A stretch of DNA of 47,595 nt, taken from positions 1 to 47,595 of the forward strand of contig CAZKHJ010000019.1 in assembly GCA_964552675.1 (NCBI GenBank). The letters are read 5' to 3'. The stretch comes from Sulfurimicrobium sp964552675 (GTDB lineage Bacteria > Pseudomonadota > Gammaproteobacteria > Burkholderiales > Sulfuricellaceae). A program made the position numbers and the translations under genes. The notes beneath the pieces were generated by a model. That model was given only the letters and a program-made list of their open reading frames with translations. It was not told where the DNA came from and searched no databases. The first letter of the stretch is position 1; every line of letters starts with the position of its first letter. Below, one piece after another: positions 39,622 to 47,595 of the stretch.

Positions 39622-42430
39622 GAAAACTCAGTGCCGGATGGTCCGCCTTGGGCATGTCGAGGTGGTAACCCTGCACCATGTCGATGCCGAAGCGCCTGAG
39701 CATGTCCAGAATATCGGCATTTTCGACAAATTCCGCCACGGTGGTTTTATGCATGCCGCGCGCGACATCCACGATGGCTTTGACGAATACCTGGTTGTCG
39801 TGGTCGTTGTGCAGGTTGCGGATGAACAGGCCGTCGATCTTGAGCACGTCGGCGTTGAGGTGCTTCAGGTAGGCAAAGGAAGAAAAGCCGGTGCCGAAAT
39901 CATCCAGGCATACCGGGCAGCCGGTCAGGCGCAGGGATTTGATGAAGCGCTGGGCATCGTGCAGGTCGGTTACCGCCGAGGTCTCGGTCAGTTCCACCAG
40001 CAGGCGATGGGGAGCGACGCCGTGCCGCTCCAGCTGCTCCGATATGTATTGCGGCAGGGTGGGATCGTCAAAGGAGCGCCCCGAGATATTGACTGCCATC
40101 GCGGGCACCTGCTCTGACCGTGCCAGTATGGCGATCACCTCGCCAATCACCCAGCGGTCGATATCGCGGATCTTGCCGCTTTTTTCCGCGTGGGTAATAA
40201 AATGGCCTGGCATGATGAGCTGGTCGGGTTTTTCCAGGTCGATCATGCGTACCAGAGCCTCCAGATGTGCCAATTGCTGGTCGCGGGCGTGATATACGCC
40301 CTGGAAATGAAGCTGTAGCAACCCCTGCTCCAGTGCCTGGTTGATGCGTTCATTCCATGACAGGTGCCGGACCATCTTGAGCGAGTCGTCCAGCTCCGGA
40401 CGATAGGTGCGCCAGGCATTCTTGCCGGCTTCCTTGGCCTGATACATGGCCGAATCGGCATGGGCGATCAGTTCTTCCGCCGAAGCGGCATGTTCCGGAT
40501 AGAAGGCGATGCCCAGGCTGGTGGTGAGGCGCAGGTTGTGGCCATCGAAACGCACCGGGATCTGGCTGATGGCGCGCACGATGCGTTCTGCCAGGGCTTC
40601 TGCCTCTGCCGGCGTGGCGCCGCTGGCGAGAATGGCAAACTCGTCGCCGCCGAGGCGGCTGAACAGCTCGCTGTTGCGCACGATGGTGCCGACTTCGCCG
40701 GAAACACGGATCAGCATGGCATCGCCGGCGCGGTGGCCGAAGGTGTCATTGATGTATTTGAATTCGTCCAGATCGAAAAACAGCAGGGCAACCTGGAAAT
40801 TGCGCCGTTCCGCCTCGCTGAGCGCTCGCGCCAGCTCTTCCTGGAAGCGGTGGCGGTTGTAGAGTCCGGTGAGCGAATCGCGCTCGGCAAGGTAGATCAG
40901 TTGCTCGGCGGTCTGGCGTTCACGCGTGATGTCTTCATACACCCATAGCCGTCCGATGAAGCGGTTTTCCGTATCATGCACCGGATAGGACATCTGGGTG
41001 ACCGTGCGCCCGTCGGCCAGGCTGATTTCGAACGTGTCGCTCACTTCATGGGTGGTCACCATCTGCAGGAAATGCCGGGAGAAGTGGTCGGGTTGCGCCA
41101 GCATGTTGGCGGAGTGGCGTAGCACTTCGGCCGCTGGTCTGCCGACCAGGGTGATGTGCTCGGGGATCATCCAGAGGCGGGTGAAGGCCGGGTTGTAGTA
41201 CACCACGGTTTCTTCCTGGCTGACGAAGAGGACGCCGAAATTCATTGCCGAAAGCAGCGAGATCAGCCGGGCGTGTTCTTCCTGCGCCTGGTTGAGATAG
41301 CGGCGCTGCATTTCCTGGGATTGTTCGAGTTCGCTGATTTTTTCACGGAGCTGGAGTTCCGCCTGCTTGCGTTTGGAAATGTCGCGGATGCTGCCACGCA
41401 TGCCAAGGGGCTCGCCGTTCTTGCCGTAAATCGGCTGCCAGGAGGCGGCTGCCCAGCATATCAGGCCATCCTTGCGCTGCAGGCGGAATTCGAAGTCGTT
41501 GCCAACGCTGCCCATGAGCGCGCCGGAAAATTTACGCGTGACTTCATCCCGATCTTCCCCTGCCACCAGGGGTAGGGGAAACCCCGGCATCGACAGGCAT
41601 TCTGCCGGAGGGTAGCCGGTCACCCGTTCCACCGACGGGTTGACCCAGATCAGTTTTCCATCCGGGGCGAACCAGCTTTCCCAGCCATAGGTGTAGTCGG
41701 CAATGGCATGAAAGCGTGCCTCGCTGGCGCTCATTTCCTCAATGCGAGCCCGCACGGCCTGGGCCATGGTGTTGAAGGCATGAGTGAGCTGGCCGATTTC
41801 ATCATGCGAATTGACTGTGAGCTTGATGTCAAAATTGCCCTCTGCTACTGCGCGGCTGGCTTCACCCAGACGGCTGAGGTGGCGTGTGAGCCAGAATCCG
41901 GCTGCGGTCAGCAGTGCAATCGACAGCAGGATGGCGCTGCCGGCGATAAGCAGGCTCTGGCGCAGCAGGCGTGAGCGTGCTTCCTGCATGAAGCGGGTAT
42001 CAATGCCGAAGTACAGTGTGCCGTAGGTCTGTCCGGCGATGCGGATCGCAATCCGGGTATTGAAAACCGGGCGAGCTGCATTGATGCTGGTGAGGATGTC
42101 GCGGTCGGGCTGAGGCAGCGATTTGCCCTGGCTCCAGCCATCGGCAGCAGTGACTCGCCCGGTGGTGTCGGTCAGGATCAGATAGGTGATGCCATTATTT
42201 CTGCGGCTTTCGCCCAGAATTTCCTGCAGGGTGGAATAATCCCTTTCCACCAGAGCCGGGGCGAGGGCGGTGTTGAGCAGCAACTCGTATTCCCTGTGGC
42301 GCAGTTGTGCCTGTTCCATCAGGCTATCCTGAATCAGACGGCTGCCGTTGCCTACCAGGATTGCCAGCATGGTCGCCTCGATGATGACGGCGATCAGGAT
42401 CAGCCTGGCTCGTAGCGACAGGCCTTTCAA
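39611..42430 (-). CDS. Membrane GGDEF-EAL protein with HAMP and two PAS domains
   Basis: 939 residues. Order: membrane helix (about 8-28), periplasmic domain (about 30-155), second helix (about 158-180), HAMP (about 182-232), PAS (about 236-352), coiled linker, PAS (about 385-505), GGDEF (about 510-675), EAL (about 690-939). The cyclase motif is intact (SRLGGDEFAI, 592-600). The inhibitory site RxxD is RNSE, a conservative change. The EAL side keeps E724-A-L, NISGRSF, ELTETSA, CLDDFGTGFSSF, LKIDGLFI, AEFVEN and QGY, with LHFQGVY where LxYQPI is usual. Both activities are therefore possible. The start is TTG at 42430, overlapping the PhnD-like stop as TTGA, so it is coupled to that binding protein. 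Confidence 0.94.
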   Translation of the reverse strand: MKGLSLRARLILIAVIIEATMLAILVGNGSRLIQDSLMEQAQLRHREYELLLNTALAPALVERDYSTLQEILGESRRNNGITYLILTDTTGRVTAADGWSQGKSLPQPDRDILTSINAARPVFNTRIAIRIAGQTYGTLYFGIDTRFMQEARSRLLRQSLLIAGSAILLSIALLTAAGFWLTRHLSRLGEASRAVAEGNFDIKLTVNSHDEIGQLTHAFNTMAQAVRARIEEMSASEARFHAIADYTYGWESWFAPDGKLIWVNPSVERVTGYPPAECLSMPGFPLPLVAGEDRDEVTRKFSGALMGSVGNDFEFRLQRKDGLICWAAASWQPIYGKNGEPLGMRGSIRDISKRKQAELQLREKISELEQSQEMQRRYLNQAQEEHARLISLLSAMNFGVLFVSQEETVVYYNPAFTRLWMIPEHITLVGRPAAEVLRHSANMLAQPDHFSRHFLQMVTTHEVSDTFEISLADGRTVTQMSYPVHDTENRFIGRLWVYEDITRERQTAEQLIYLAERDSLTGLYNRHRFQEELARALSEAERRNFQVALLFFDLDEFKYINDTFGHRAGDAMLIRVSGEVGTIVRNSELFSRLGGDEFAILASGATPAEAEALAERIVRAISQIPVRFDGHNLRLTTSLGIAFYPEHAASAEELIAHADSAMYQAKEAGKNAWRTYRPELDDSLKMVRHLSWNERINQALEQGLLQLHFQGVYHARDQQLAHLEALVRMIDLEKPDQLIMPGHFITHAEKSGKIRDIDRWVIGEVIAILARSEQVPAMAVNISGRSFDDPTLPQYISEQLERHGVAPHRLLVELTETSAVTDLHDAQRFIKSLRLTGCPVCLDDFGTGFSSFAYLKHLNADVLKIDGLFIRNLHNDHDNQVFVKAIVDVARGMHKTTVAEFVENADILDMLRRFGIDMVQGYHLDMPKADHPALSFLKS

Positions 42431-43269
42431 CGCGTGGATTCCAGCATGTGTTTCACTTCCCTGGCGTAGGGATCAAGCAGTTTGAGGTCATTGTTGCCGA
42501 GGGGTTTGAGTCCGGCCAACCCGCTGGCCCGGAAGAATTTCTGCCCGGCTTCGCTCTGTTCGAATGCCAGCATGGCAGCCTTGAATTGCTGCTGCTGGCC
42601 AGGCGGCAGACGGTGATGGGCAAGCAGCATCTGCGATGGCACAGCGGGGGTGGCGGTCAGCAGCTGCAACTGACGCGAGATGTTTTCCGGCAACTGCTTC
42701 AGCGGTATGATGCCAATGAGGCCTGCGGCGGCATCTCCCCGCAGCACTGCCAGCGCCACGTTGCTGTGAGTGGTGGTCCACTGGAAGGCATAATCCCTGT
42801 CTGCCTCAAGCCCACGGTCCCGCAACAGCTTCAGACCCAGCAGCGTAACCATGGCAAGGCGGTCCGGGGCGGCAATTTTTGCCCCGCGCAGCTGTGAAAT
42901 ATCGTTGAGCTGGCTGTCCTTGCGCACTACCACTGCGGCTGTGATGTCGTTGCGATAGGCGAACAGGGGCTGATAGCCCGCGTCGGTCTGCGCCAGGCGG
43001 GCAAAATGGGGTGCAGTGACGATAATGTCATATTCGCCGTTTTGCGTGCGGCTGATGAAGCTGTGAAAGTCGGGCGCGGTATACATCACGACCGGCTGTT
43101 GCAGCTGCTGTTCCAGGAATTCCCGCAATGGCTGGTAGGTTTCCAGCAGCAGGCGCGTGCTGAGATTGGGAAACAATCCGATGGACAGGGGTTGCTGGCC
43201 GGCAGCGAAGGCGCACCACGAGGCCGTTGCCAGCAGCAATCCGAGGAGAAAGTGGAAAATCCGGTTCAC
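42427..43269 (-). CDS. PhnD-like periplasmic substrate-binding protein
   Basis: 280 residues with a signal peptide (MNRIFHFLLGLLLATASWC, AFA). The two-lobed binding fold is of the phosphonate/phosphite type: PLSIGLFPNLSTRLLLETYQ, YTAPDFHSFISRTQNGEYDI, TAPHFARLAQTDAGYQP, LRGAKIAAPDRLAMVTLLGL and GDAAAGLIGIIPLKQLPENI. No ABC permease or ATPase is nearby. Instead it is coupled on one side to argA (GTGA) and on the other to the GGDEF-EAL gene (TTGA). It most likely presents a ligand to the periplasmic domain of that membrane protein rather than feeding a transporter. The start is GTG at 43269. Confidence 0.91.
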   Translation of the reverse strand: MNRIFHFLLGLLLATASWCAFAAGQQPLSIGLFPNLSTRLLLETYQPLREFLEQQLQQPVVMYTAPDFHSFISRTQNGEYDIIVTAPHFARLAQTDAGYQPLFAYRNDITAAVVVRKDSQLNDISQLRGAKIAAPDRLAMVTLLGLKLLRDRGLEADRDYAFQWTTTHSNVALAVLRGDAAAGLIGIIPLKQLPENISRQLQLLTATPAVPSQMLLAHHRLPPGQQQQFKAAMLAFEQSEAGQKFFRASGLAGLKPLGNNDLKLLDPYAREVKHMLESTR

Positions 43270-44615
43270 AGTGTTTTCACAAACACTTTGGAACGCCGCT
43301 GATAGTTGTATAGCCCTTGTTTGGCCTTGGGCAGCGCTTCCACGCCGGCAGCGATAAAACCGCGCTCGACGAACCAGTGGGCGGTGCGGGTGGTGAGCAC
43401 GAACAACTGGCGGAAGCCTTTTTCCAGCGCCTTGATCTGCATGTATTCCAGCAAGGCCTCGCCCCGGCCCGCACCCCGGTAGTCCTTGTTCACCGCCATG
43501 CAGGCCAGCTCGGCAGCCTGCTCTTCGGGGAAGGGATAGAGCGCGGCGCAGCCGATGATCAGGCCGTCATATTCCAGTACCGTGAAGCGCTCGATTTCCA
43601 TTTCCAGCAGCTCGCGCGAGCGCCGCACCAGGGTGCCTTCCGCTTCCAGCGGTTCGATCAGGGCGAGCAGGCCGCCCACGTCGTCGATCGTCGCCGGGCG
43701 CAGGGTTTCCAGCGTGTCCTCGGCCAGCATGGTGCCGATGCCCTCATGAGTGAACAGTTCCTGCAGCAGGGCGCCATCGACATGGCGGCTGATCAGGTGA
43801 ACCCGGGCTACCCCGTTGCGGCAGGCGCGAATGGCGCAGGGCAGGAAGTAGGCAACATCCTCTGCCAGGCCCTCGGGGTGCGCCAGAACGGCCTCTGCAT
43901 CCTGGGTGGTGAGGCTGCGCAGCAGTTCGCCGTTTGCGCTGCTCACCCCGCTGGTATTCATGAAAAACACCAGCTTGTCGGCATCCAGATCAATGGCGGC
44001 ACGGGTGGCGACGTCTTCCAGCGAGAGATTGAAGATTTCCCCGGTGGGCGAATAGCCCAGCGGCGAGAGCAACACCATGTCGCCCTGGTCGAGACGCCGG
44101 CGGATGCCGGTCACGTCGATCTTGCGCACTTCGCCGGTGTGCTGCAGGTCCACCCCATTGCGCACCCCCATTGGCTTGGCGGTGACGAAATTGCCGCTGC
44201 CGACACGGATGTCGGCCCCTGCCATGGGCGAGTTGGCCAGTCCCATGGAAAGCAGCGCCTCGATTTCGACCCGTACCGTGCCGGCGGCTTCCTTGACGCA
44301 TTTCAGCGCGTCGTTGTCGGTTACGCGCAGGCCGTTGACATAGCGGATCGAGGCGCCGCGTTCGGTCAGTTCCTCCTCGATCTGGGGCCGTGCGCCATGC
44401 ACCAGTACCAGGCGTACCCCGAGGCTGTTGAGCAGGTTGAGGTCGTGCGCCAGGGTAACGAACTGGTTATCGCTCACCACTTCACCGCCGAAGGCGACAA
44501 CAAAGGTCTTGCCGCGAAATTTGTGGATATAGGGCGTGGCCGTGCGGAACCACTGCACGAACACATCCACGAAAACTTCCGCTTTGACGAAATCGGCTTT
44601 GAGTCTGGTGGGCAT
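43266..44615 (-). CDS. argA: N-acetylglutamate synthase ArgA (kinase-like plus GNAT)
   Basis: 449 residues, normal for classical ArgA. First step of arginine synthesis: acetyl-CoA plus glutamate to N-acetylglutamate. An amino-acid-kinase domain (about 20-290: HKFRGKTFVVAFGGEVVSDN, NLLNSLGVRLVLVHGARPQI, LLSPLGYSPTGEIFNLS) binds arginine for feedback. The GNAT domain (about 305-449) has ELACMAVNKDYRGAGRGEAL and FVLTTRTAHWFVERGFI. Its stop overlaps the start of the PhnD-like gene, an unusual partner. The ATG at 44615 has a candidate promoter upstream. Confidence 0.95.
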   Translation of the reverse strand: MPTRLKADFVKAEVFVDVFVQWFRTATPYIHKFRGKTFVVAFGGEVVSDNQFVTLAHDLNLLNSLGVRLVLVHGARPQIEEELTERGASIRYVNGLRVTDNDALKCVKEAAGTVRVEIEALLSMGLANSPMAGADIRVGSGNFVTAKPMGVRNGVDLQHTGEVRKIDVTGIRRRLDQGDMVLLSPLGYSPTGEIFNLSLEDVATRAAIDLDADKLVFFMNTSGVSSANGELLRSLTTQDAEAVLAHPEGLAEDVAYFLPCAIRACRNGVARVHLISRHVDGALLQELFTHEGIGTMLAEDTLETLRPATIDDVGGLLALIEPLEAEGTLVRRSRELLEMEIERFTVLEYDGLIIGCAALYPFPEEQAAELACMAVNKDYRGAGRGEALLEYMQIKALEKGFRQLFVLTTRTAHWFVERGFIAAGVEALPKAKQGLYNYQRRSKVFVKTL

Positions 44616-44650
44616 AAAATCAACTTTGAATTTCAGGTTTTAATTTTTGA

Positions 44651-44678
44651 ATTGTAAGGGGAATGGCTGCCTCCGCAA
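44651..44678 (-). promoter_or_regulatory. Candidate promoter of the argA operon
   Basis: Minus strand TTGCGG (44678-44673), 16-bp spacer, TACAAT (44656-44651), in the 94-bp gap after rsmE. I see no ARG-box-like palindrome. Confidence 0.38.
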
Positions 44679-44709
44679 GCTGAAAATTCAAACTTGCCCT
44701 GGGGTTTTC

Positions 44710-45441
44710 CTAAAAATCTCCCCAGAGTGTCTGCAGTGCGGCCAATGCAGCCAGTGCGGCTGTTTCGGTACGCAGCACGCGCGGGCCGAGGCGTACAGGA
44801 GCAAAACCGCAACTGGCGGCGGCCTTGATTTCTTCCGGTGTCAGCCCGCCTTCTGGGCCGATGAGCAGGGTGACAGGCTCGGTTGGCCGAGGCAGGTCGC
44901 GCAGGCGGGCGGATGCGTCCGGCGCCAGGGTGAGGCGAATGCCGCCGCTTGGCAGGCCGCCCAGCCAGTTGGTCAGGGAGAGGATAGGGGCGACGACGGG
45001 AACCCGGTTGCGGCCACACTGCTCGCACGCCGAGATGGCGATCTGCTGCCAGTGGCGTATACGCTTTTCCGCGCGCTCTCCGCTGAGCCGCACCACACTG
45101 CGCTCACCGGCGATCGGCTGGATGTGGCGAATGCCCAGTTCGACCGCCTTTTGCAGGGTGAAATCCATCCTGTCGCCGCCGGAAATGGCCTGGGCCAGCG
45201 TGACTGCCAGGGAAGACTCGGCTTCGCGTTCATGAAACGCGGTGGTTTTGACGGTCACGCCGTTTTTGCCGATATGGGTGATGAGCGCGCGGTATTCCCC
45301 GCCTTCGCCGTTGAACAGGGTGACTTCGTGGCCCGCTTCCATGCGCAGGACTTTTGCGGCGTGATGGGCGGCATCGGGTGGCAGGTCGAGCGTCTGGCCG
45401 GGGCCGAGGCGCTGCGGGCAATGGAAACGGGAAATGGACAT
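44710..45441 (-). CDS. rsmE: 16S rRNA (uracil-1498-N3)-methyltransferase RsmE
   Basis: 243 residues, standard length. An N-terminal PUA-like domain (SRFHCPQRLGPGQTLDLP, HHAAKVLRMEAGHEVTLFNG) precedes the SPOUT fold with LAQAISGGDRMDFTLQKAVELG, SACEQCGRNRVPVV, LLIGPEGGLTPEEI and LGPRVLRTETAALAAL, the trefoil-knot SAM site. The start is the ATG at 45441, giving MSISRFHCP. Sequence further upstream is non-coding and shared with the divergent gene. Single housekeeping gene, 94 bp before argA. Confidence 0.95.
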   Translation of the reverse strand: MSISRFHCPQRLGPGQTLDLPPDAAHHAAKVLRMEAGHEVTLFNGEGGEYRALITHIGKNGVTVKTTAFHEREAESSLAVTLAQAISGGDRMDFTLQKAVELGIRHIQPIAGERSVVRLSGERAEKRIRHWQQIAISACEQCGRNRVPVVAPILSLTNWLGGLPSGGIRLTLAPDASARLRDLPRPTEPVTLLIGPEGGLTPEEIKAAASCGFAPVRLGPRVLRTETAALAALAALQTLWGDF

Positions 45442-45525
45442 GACGGCTCTCGTGGATTTAAGCCATGTTATATTAGCTAAAAGCCCGACAGGGTTAAATC
45501 CTAACAGATCTGGGAGTGCGTGTTC

Positions 45526-46083
45526 ATGGTCAGTCTGCAAACGCCGCTATGTGATTTTGGCTGGAAGGCGCCGGACTTCGATTTGCCCGGCGTGGATGGC
45601 AGGCGCCACACCTTGTCCGAAGCAAGCGGCCCGAATGGCCTGCTGGTGATGTTCATCTGCAATCACTGCCCCTATGTCAAGGCGGTGCGCGACCGCATCG
45701 TGCGTGACTGCGCCGAGCTCAAGCAATACGGCATCAACAGCGTGGCCATCATGTCCAATGATCCGGCGGAGTATGAGGAGGATTCCTTCGACAATATGAA
45801 GAGGGTGGCGGCCGAATTCGCCTATCCCTTCCCTTATCTGCTGGATGCAAGCCAGGAAGTGGCGAAAGCCTATGGTGCGGTGTGCACGCCGGATTTCTTC
45901 GGTTTCAATGCCAGACTGGAGCTGCAATACCGCGGCCGGCTCGATGCTTCGCGCAAGGAGGCTGCGCCTGTGGATGCCCGGCGTGATCTGTTCGAGGCCA
46001 TGGTGCAGGTGGCCCAAACCGGCCAGGGCCCTGCGGAACAGATTCCGAGCATGGGTTGCTCGATCAAGTGGAAAGGGGAGTAA
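45526..46083 (+). CDS. Thioredoxin-fold (AhpC/TSA-like) protein with CNHC motif
   Basis: 185 residues. LCDFGWKAPDFDLPGVDGRR, LLVMFICNHCPYVKAV (Cys-x-x-Cys at the helix start), AIMSNDPAEYEEDSFDNMKR, AYGAVCTPDFFGFNARLEL and the conserved tail PSMGCSIKWK. This belongs to a widespread cytosolic thioredoxin-like group related to ResA/AhpC; substrate unknown, probably a thiol-dependent reductase or peroxidase-like function. No signal peptide. The start chosen is the ATG at 45526 with GGGAG ten bases upstream; a GTG at 45520 is possible. It is divergent from rsmE across 84 bp. Confidence 0.92.
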   Translation: MVSLQTPLCDFGWKAPDFDLPGVDGRRHTLSEASGPNGLLVMFICNHCPYVKAVRDRIVRDCAELKQYGINSVAIMSNDPAEYEEDSFDNMKRVAAEFAYPFPYLLDASQEVAKAYGAVCTPDFFGFNARLELQYRGRLDASRKEAAPVDARRDLFEAMVQVAQTGQGPAEQIPSMGCSIKWKGE

Positions 46084-46142
46084 GCGGTGAACAGCAAGCG
46101 GAAAATCGCTCCCCGTCCACCAGCTACGGCTCGCCATTAAAT

Positions 46143-46925
46143 ATGCTTAATTCAGTCATTGAAGCCGTCAAAACCGTCGCCCGCGAGGAAATCATGCCGC
46201 GCTATCTCAAGGTGGCGCGCCAGCGCAAGAGCGATGGCAGCATGTTTACCGAGGCCGACATTGCCTCACAGAACGCGCTGACGGCAGCCCTCGTGGGGAT
46301 TGCCGACCATCCGGTGCTGGGCGAAGAGATGCCGTTTGAATTGCAACAGGAATTATGGCGGGCAGGCGATGCGGGCCTGTGGTGCATCGACCCGATCGAC
46401 GGCACCTCCAATTTCGTCAATGGCCTGCCCTATTTTGCCGTGTCGGTTGCCCTGTTGCGTCAGGGACGCAGCCGGCTGGGCGTGGTATACGATCCGGTGG
46501 CGGATGAGGTGTTTTATGCCGAGGCGGGCGGAGGGGCTTATCTCAATGGCACGCCCTTGCCCATCAAGGAATATATTCCTGATTTGCGCCACAGCATGGC
46601 GGGGGTTGATTTCAAGCGGATTTCACCCCGGCTGGCGCAACAGCTTGCCAGTGCGCCGCCCTACAGTTCGCAGCGTAATTTTGGCGCCAGTACCCTGGAC
46701 TGGTGCTATACCGCGGCGGGACGTTTCGATGTTTACCTGCATGGCGGGCAGAAATTATGGGACTACGCCGCCGGTTCGCTGATCCTGGAAGAAGCAGGCG
46801 GAGTGGTGGGTACGCTGGCGCGTGACGATTTCTGGGCGGATGACGTGTGGCAGCGCTCGGTGGTGGCGGCACGCAACGAAGATCTTTTCCTGGCCTGGCG
46901 GGCGTGGGTGACGGCTGCCAGATAA
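46143..46925 (+). CDS. Inositol-monophosphatase family phosphatase
   Basis: 260 residues. Metal-binding motifs are complete: GEEMP (Glu61-62), WCIDPIDGTSNFVNGLPYF (83-90 core) and KLWDYAAGSLILEEAGG. Relatives dephosphorylate inositol-1-phosphate, 3'-phosphoadenosine phosphates or fructose-1,6-bisphosphate; SuhB/IMPase is closest in layout. The start is the ATG at 46143 (MLNSVIEAVK), 59 bp after the preceding stop; an in-frame extension into the thioredoxin gene is rejected. It probably shares a transcript with that gene. Confidence 0.93.
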   Translation: MLNSVIEAVKTVAREEIMPRYLKVARQRKSDGSMFTEADIASQNALTAALVGIADHPVLGEEMPFELQQELWRAGDAGLWCIDPIDGTSNFVNGLPYFAVSVALLRQGRSRLGVVYDPVADEVFYAEAGGGAYLNGTPLPIKEYIPDLRHSMAGVDFKRISPRLAQQLASAPPYSSQRNFGASTLDWCYTAAGRFDVYLHGGQKLWDYAAGSLILEEAGGVVGTLARDDFWADDVWQRSVVAARNEDLFLAWRAWVTAAR

Positions 46926-47060
46926 GCGCTGGTTGGGTGCGTATAAAATAATTTTAAGCCCCCTTTTGGGAGTACTCCTTTCATTCCATTGCACCGGAAA
47001 TAGGATGCAAACCTCTGTTTCGTCAACTTTTGTGGTCTGGGGGCGCCGCCAAGCCCGTAC

Positions 47061-47088
47061 TTGCCCAAAAATTGCGCGTGAGTAATAA
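47061..47088 (+). promoter_or_regulatory. Candidate tkt promoter
   Basis: TTGCCC (47061-47066), 16-bp spacer, TAATAA (47083-47088), about 120 bp before the tkt ATG, leaving a long leader. The 285-bp gap before tkt holds no gene. It also contains the short palindrome GGAGTACTCC (46969-46978). Confidence 0.35.
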
Positions 47089-47117
47089 TCGAGACCTTTC
47101 GCAAATTTTTTCGCGAC

Positions 47118-47142
47118 AAAACCATATGAACATGATGGTTTT
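47118..47142. repeat. Inverted repeat in the tkt leader
   Basis: AAAACCAT-ATGAACATG-ATGGTTTT, perfect 8-bp arms, 9-base loop. It lies between the candidate promoter and the ribosome site, so it could be an operator or a leader hairpin. Confidence 0.5.
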
Positions 47143-47210
47143 GAGCTTCGGGTGTCGAAACGCCCGGTAAAACCAATAAGAAATTTAAACTCTCTGTAAG
47201 GATCAGATAT

Positions 47211-47595
47211 ATGGCAACTCGTAAAGAACTCGCCAACGCCATTCGCGTTCTCTCCATGGATGCGGTGCAAAAGGCCAACTCCGGCCATCCGGGCGCGCCC
47301 ATGGGCATGGCGGAAATAGCCGAAGTGGTGTGGAACCATCACCTGCGCCACAACCCGGCCAACCCCGGCTGGTTCGACCGCGACCGCTTCGTGCTGTCCA
47401 ACGGCCATGGCTCGATGCTGATTTATTCCCTGCTGCACCTGACCGGCTACGACCTGCCGATCGAGGAAATCAAGAAATTCCGCCAGCTGCATTCCAAAAC
47501 CCCGGGCCACCCCGAGTACGGCTACACCCCCGGCGTGGAAACCACCACCGGCCCGCTCGGCCAGGGCATCACCAACGCCGTCGGCATGGCCATGG
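47211..47595 (+). CDS. tkt: Transketolase, N-terminal part (runs off window)
   Basis: The first 128 codons are present. ATRKELANAIRVLSMDAVQK, NSGHPGAPMGMAEIAEVVW, RFVLSNGHGSMLIYSLLHL and PGVETTTGPLGQGITNAVG are the classic thiamine-diphosphate and substrate-site blocks of bacterial transketolase, which transfers two-carbon units in the pentose phosphate and Calvin cycles. The ATG has AAGGA (47198-47202) eight bases upstream. The rest of the gene lies outside the window. Confidence 0.96.
   Translation, partial: MATRKELANAIRVLSMDAVQKANSGHPGAPMGMAEIAEVVWNHHLRHNPANPGWFDRDRFVLSNGHGSMLIYSLLHLTGYDLPIEEIKKFRQLHSKTPGHPEYGYTPGVETTTGPLGQGITNAVGMAM

Noticed and set aside
43317..44657. Plus-strand open frame (446 codons) opposite argA
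   Set aside because: Antisense shadow of ArgA.
46961..46978. Possible terminator after the inositol-phosphatase-like gene
   Set aside because: A short CCCTTTTGGG and GGAGTACTCC occur but neither gives a stable stem with a T-run.
1..47595. CRISPR arrays, tRNA or rRNA genes, insertion sequences, prophage genes
   Set aside because: No regularly spaced repeats, cloverleaf-like sequences, rRNA-like segments, transposases or integrases were seen on either strand.

Overview
The window looks like chromosomal DNA of a GC-rich betaproteobacterium. A Nitrosomonadales/Gallionella-Sulfuricella type organism is my best guess, from overall protein character and the argA, rsmE and tkt sequences; this is inference, not a database match. 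A 10-N run at 35325-35334 shows that it comes from a draft assembly. Nearly all of it is one surface-glycan locus, followed by a short housekeeping and c-di-GMP region.

Layout. (a) 1-10775, minus strand: a pseudaminic acid operon read from pseB (10775) through pseC, a cytidylyltransferase, a methylase, a pseG-pseH fusion and pseI. It continues past a Phd/PIN toxin-antitoxin pair into a second block: another SpsF-like cytidylyltransferase, a Gfo/Idh/MocA oxidoreductase, a GT-B-fold protein and a DegT aminotransferase cut by the window edge. Most junctions are ATGA/GTGA/TGATG overlaps. (b) About 10776-13320: an AT-rich insert holding a secreted beta-propeller gene with its own promoters and terminator, and the 3' part of a double GT2 gene. 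(c) 12050-21264, minus: an ABC-type O-antigen operon with three glycosyltransferases, Wzm, Wzt with a carbohydrate-binding tail, an LpxL-like acyltransferase, an epimerase and a methyltransferase ending in a coiled coil. (d) 21505-25997, plus: two GT2 enzymes, wbaP and galE. (e) 25945-37369, minus: a lipopolysaccharide core/ligase block (GT9, WaaL, CgeB-type, GT4, GT9, GT4, a second Phd/PIN pair, msbA, CgeB-type, GT4). (f) 37413-47595: a Tim44-like protein, an HD-GYP-type protein with a GYM signature, and an argA - PhnD-like - GGDEF/EAL operon. Then come rsmE, a thioredoxin-fold protein, an inositol-monophosphatase-family protein and the start of tkt.

How it fits together: WbaP could start an undecaprenyl-PP-linked glycan, which the GT2/GT4 enzymes extend. 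The coiled-coil methyltransferase may cap it, Wzm/Wzt would export it and WaaL would ligate it to a lipid A-core moved by MsbA. CMP-pseudaminic acid from region (a) would decorate this glycan or flagellin. The points most worth a second look are the possible WbdD-like methyl-capping ruler, the second sugar branch behind the Pse pathway, two toxin-antitoxin modules sharing a cis element, a composition break inside a glycosyltransferase gene, an LpxL-like protein with an altered catalytic motif, and arginine synthesis translationally coupled to c-di-GMP turnover.
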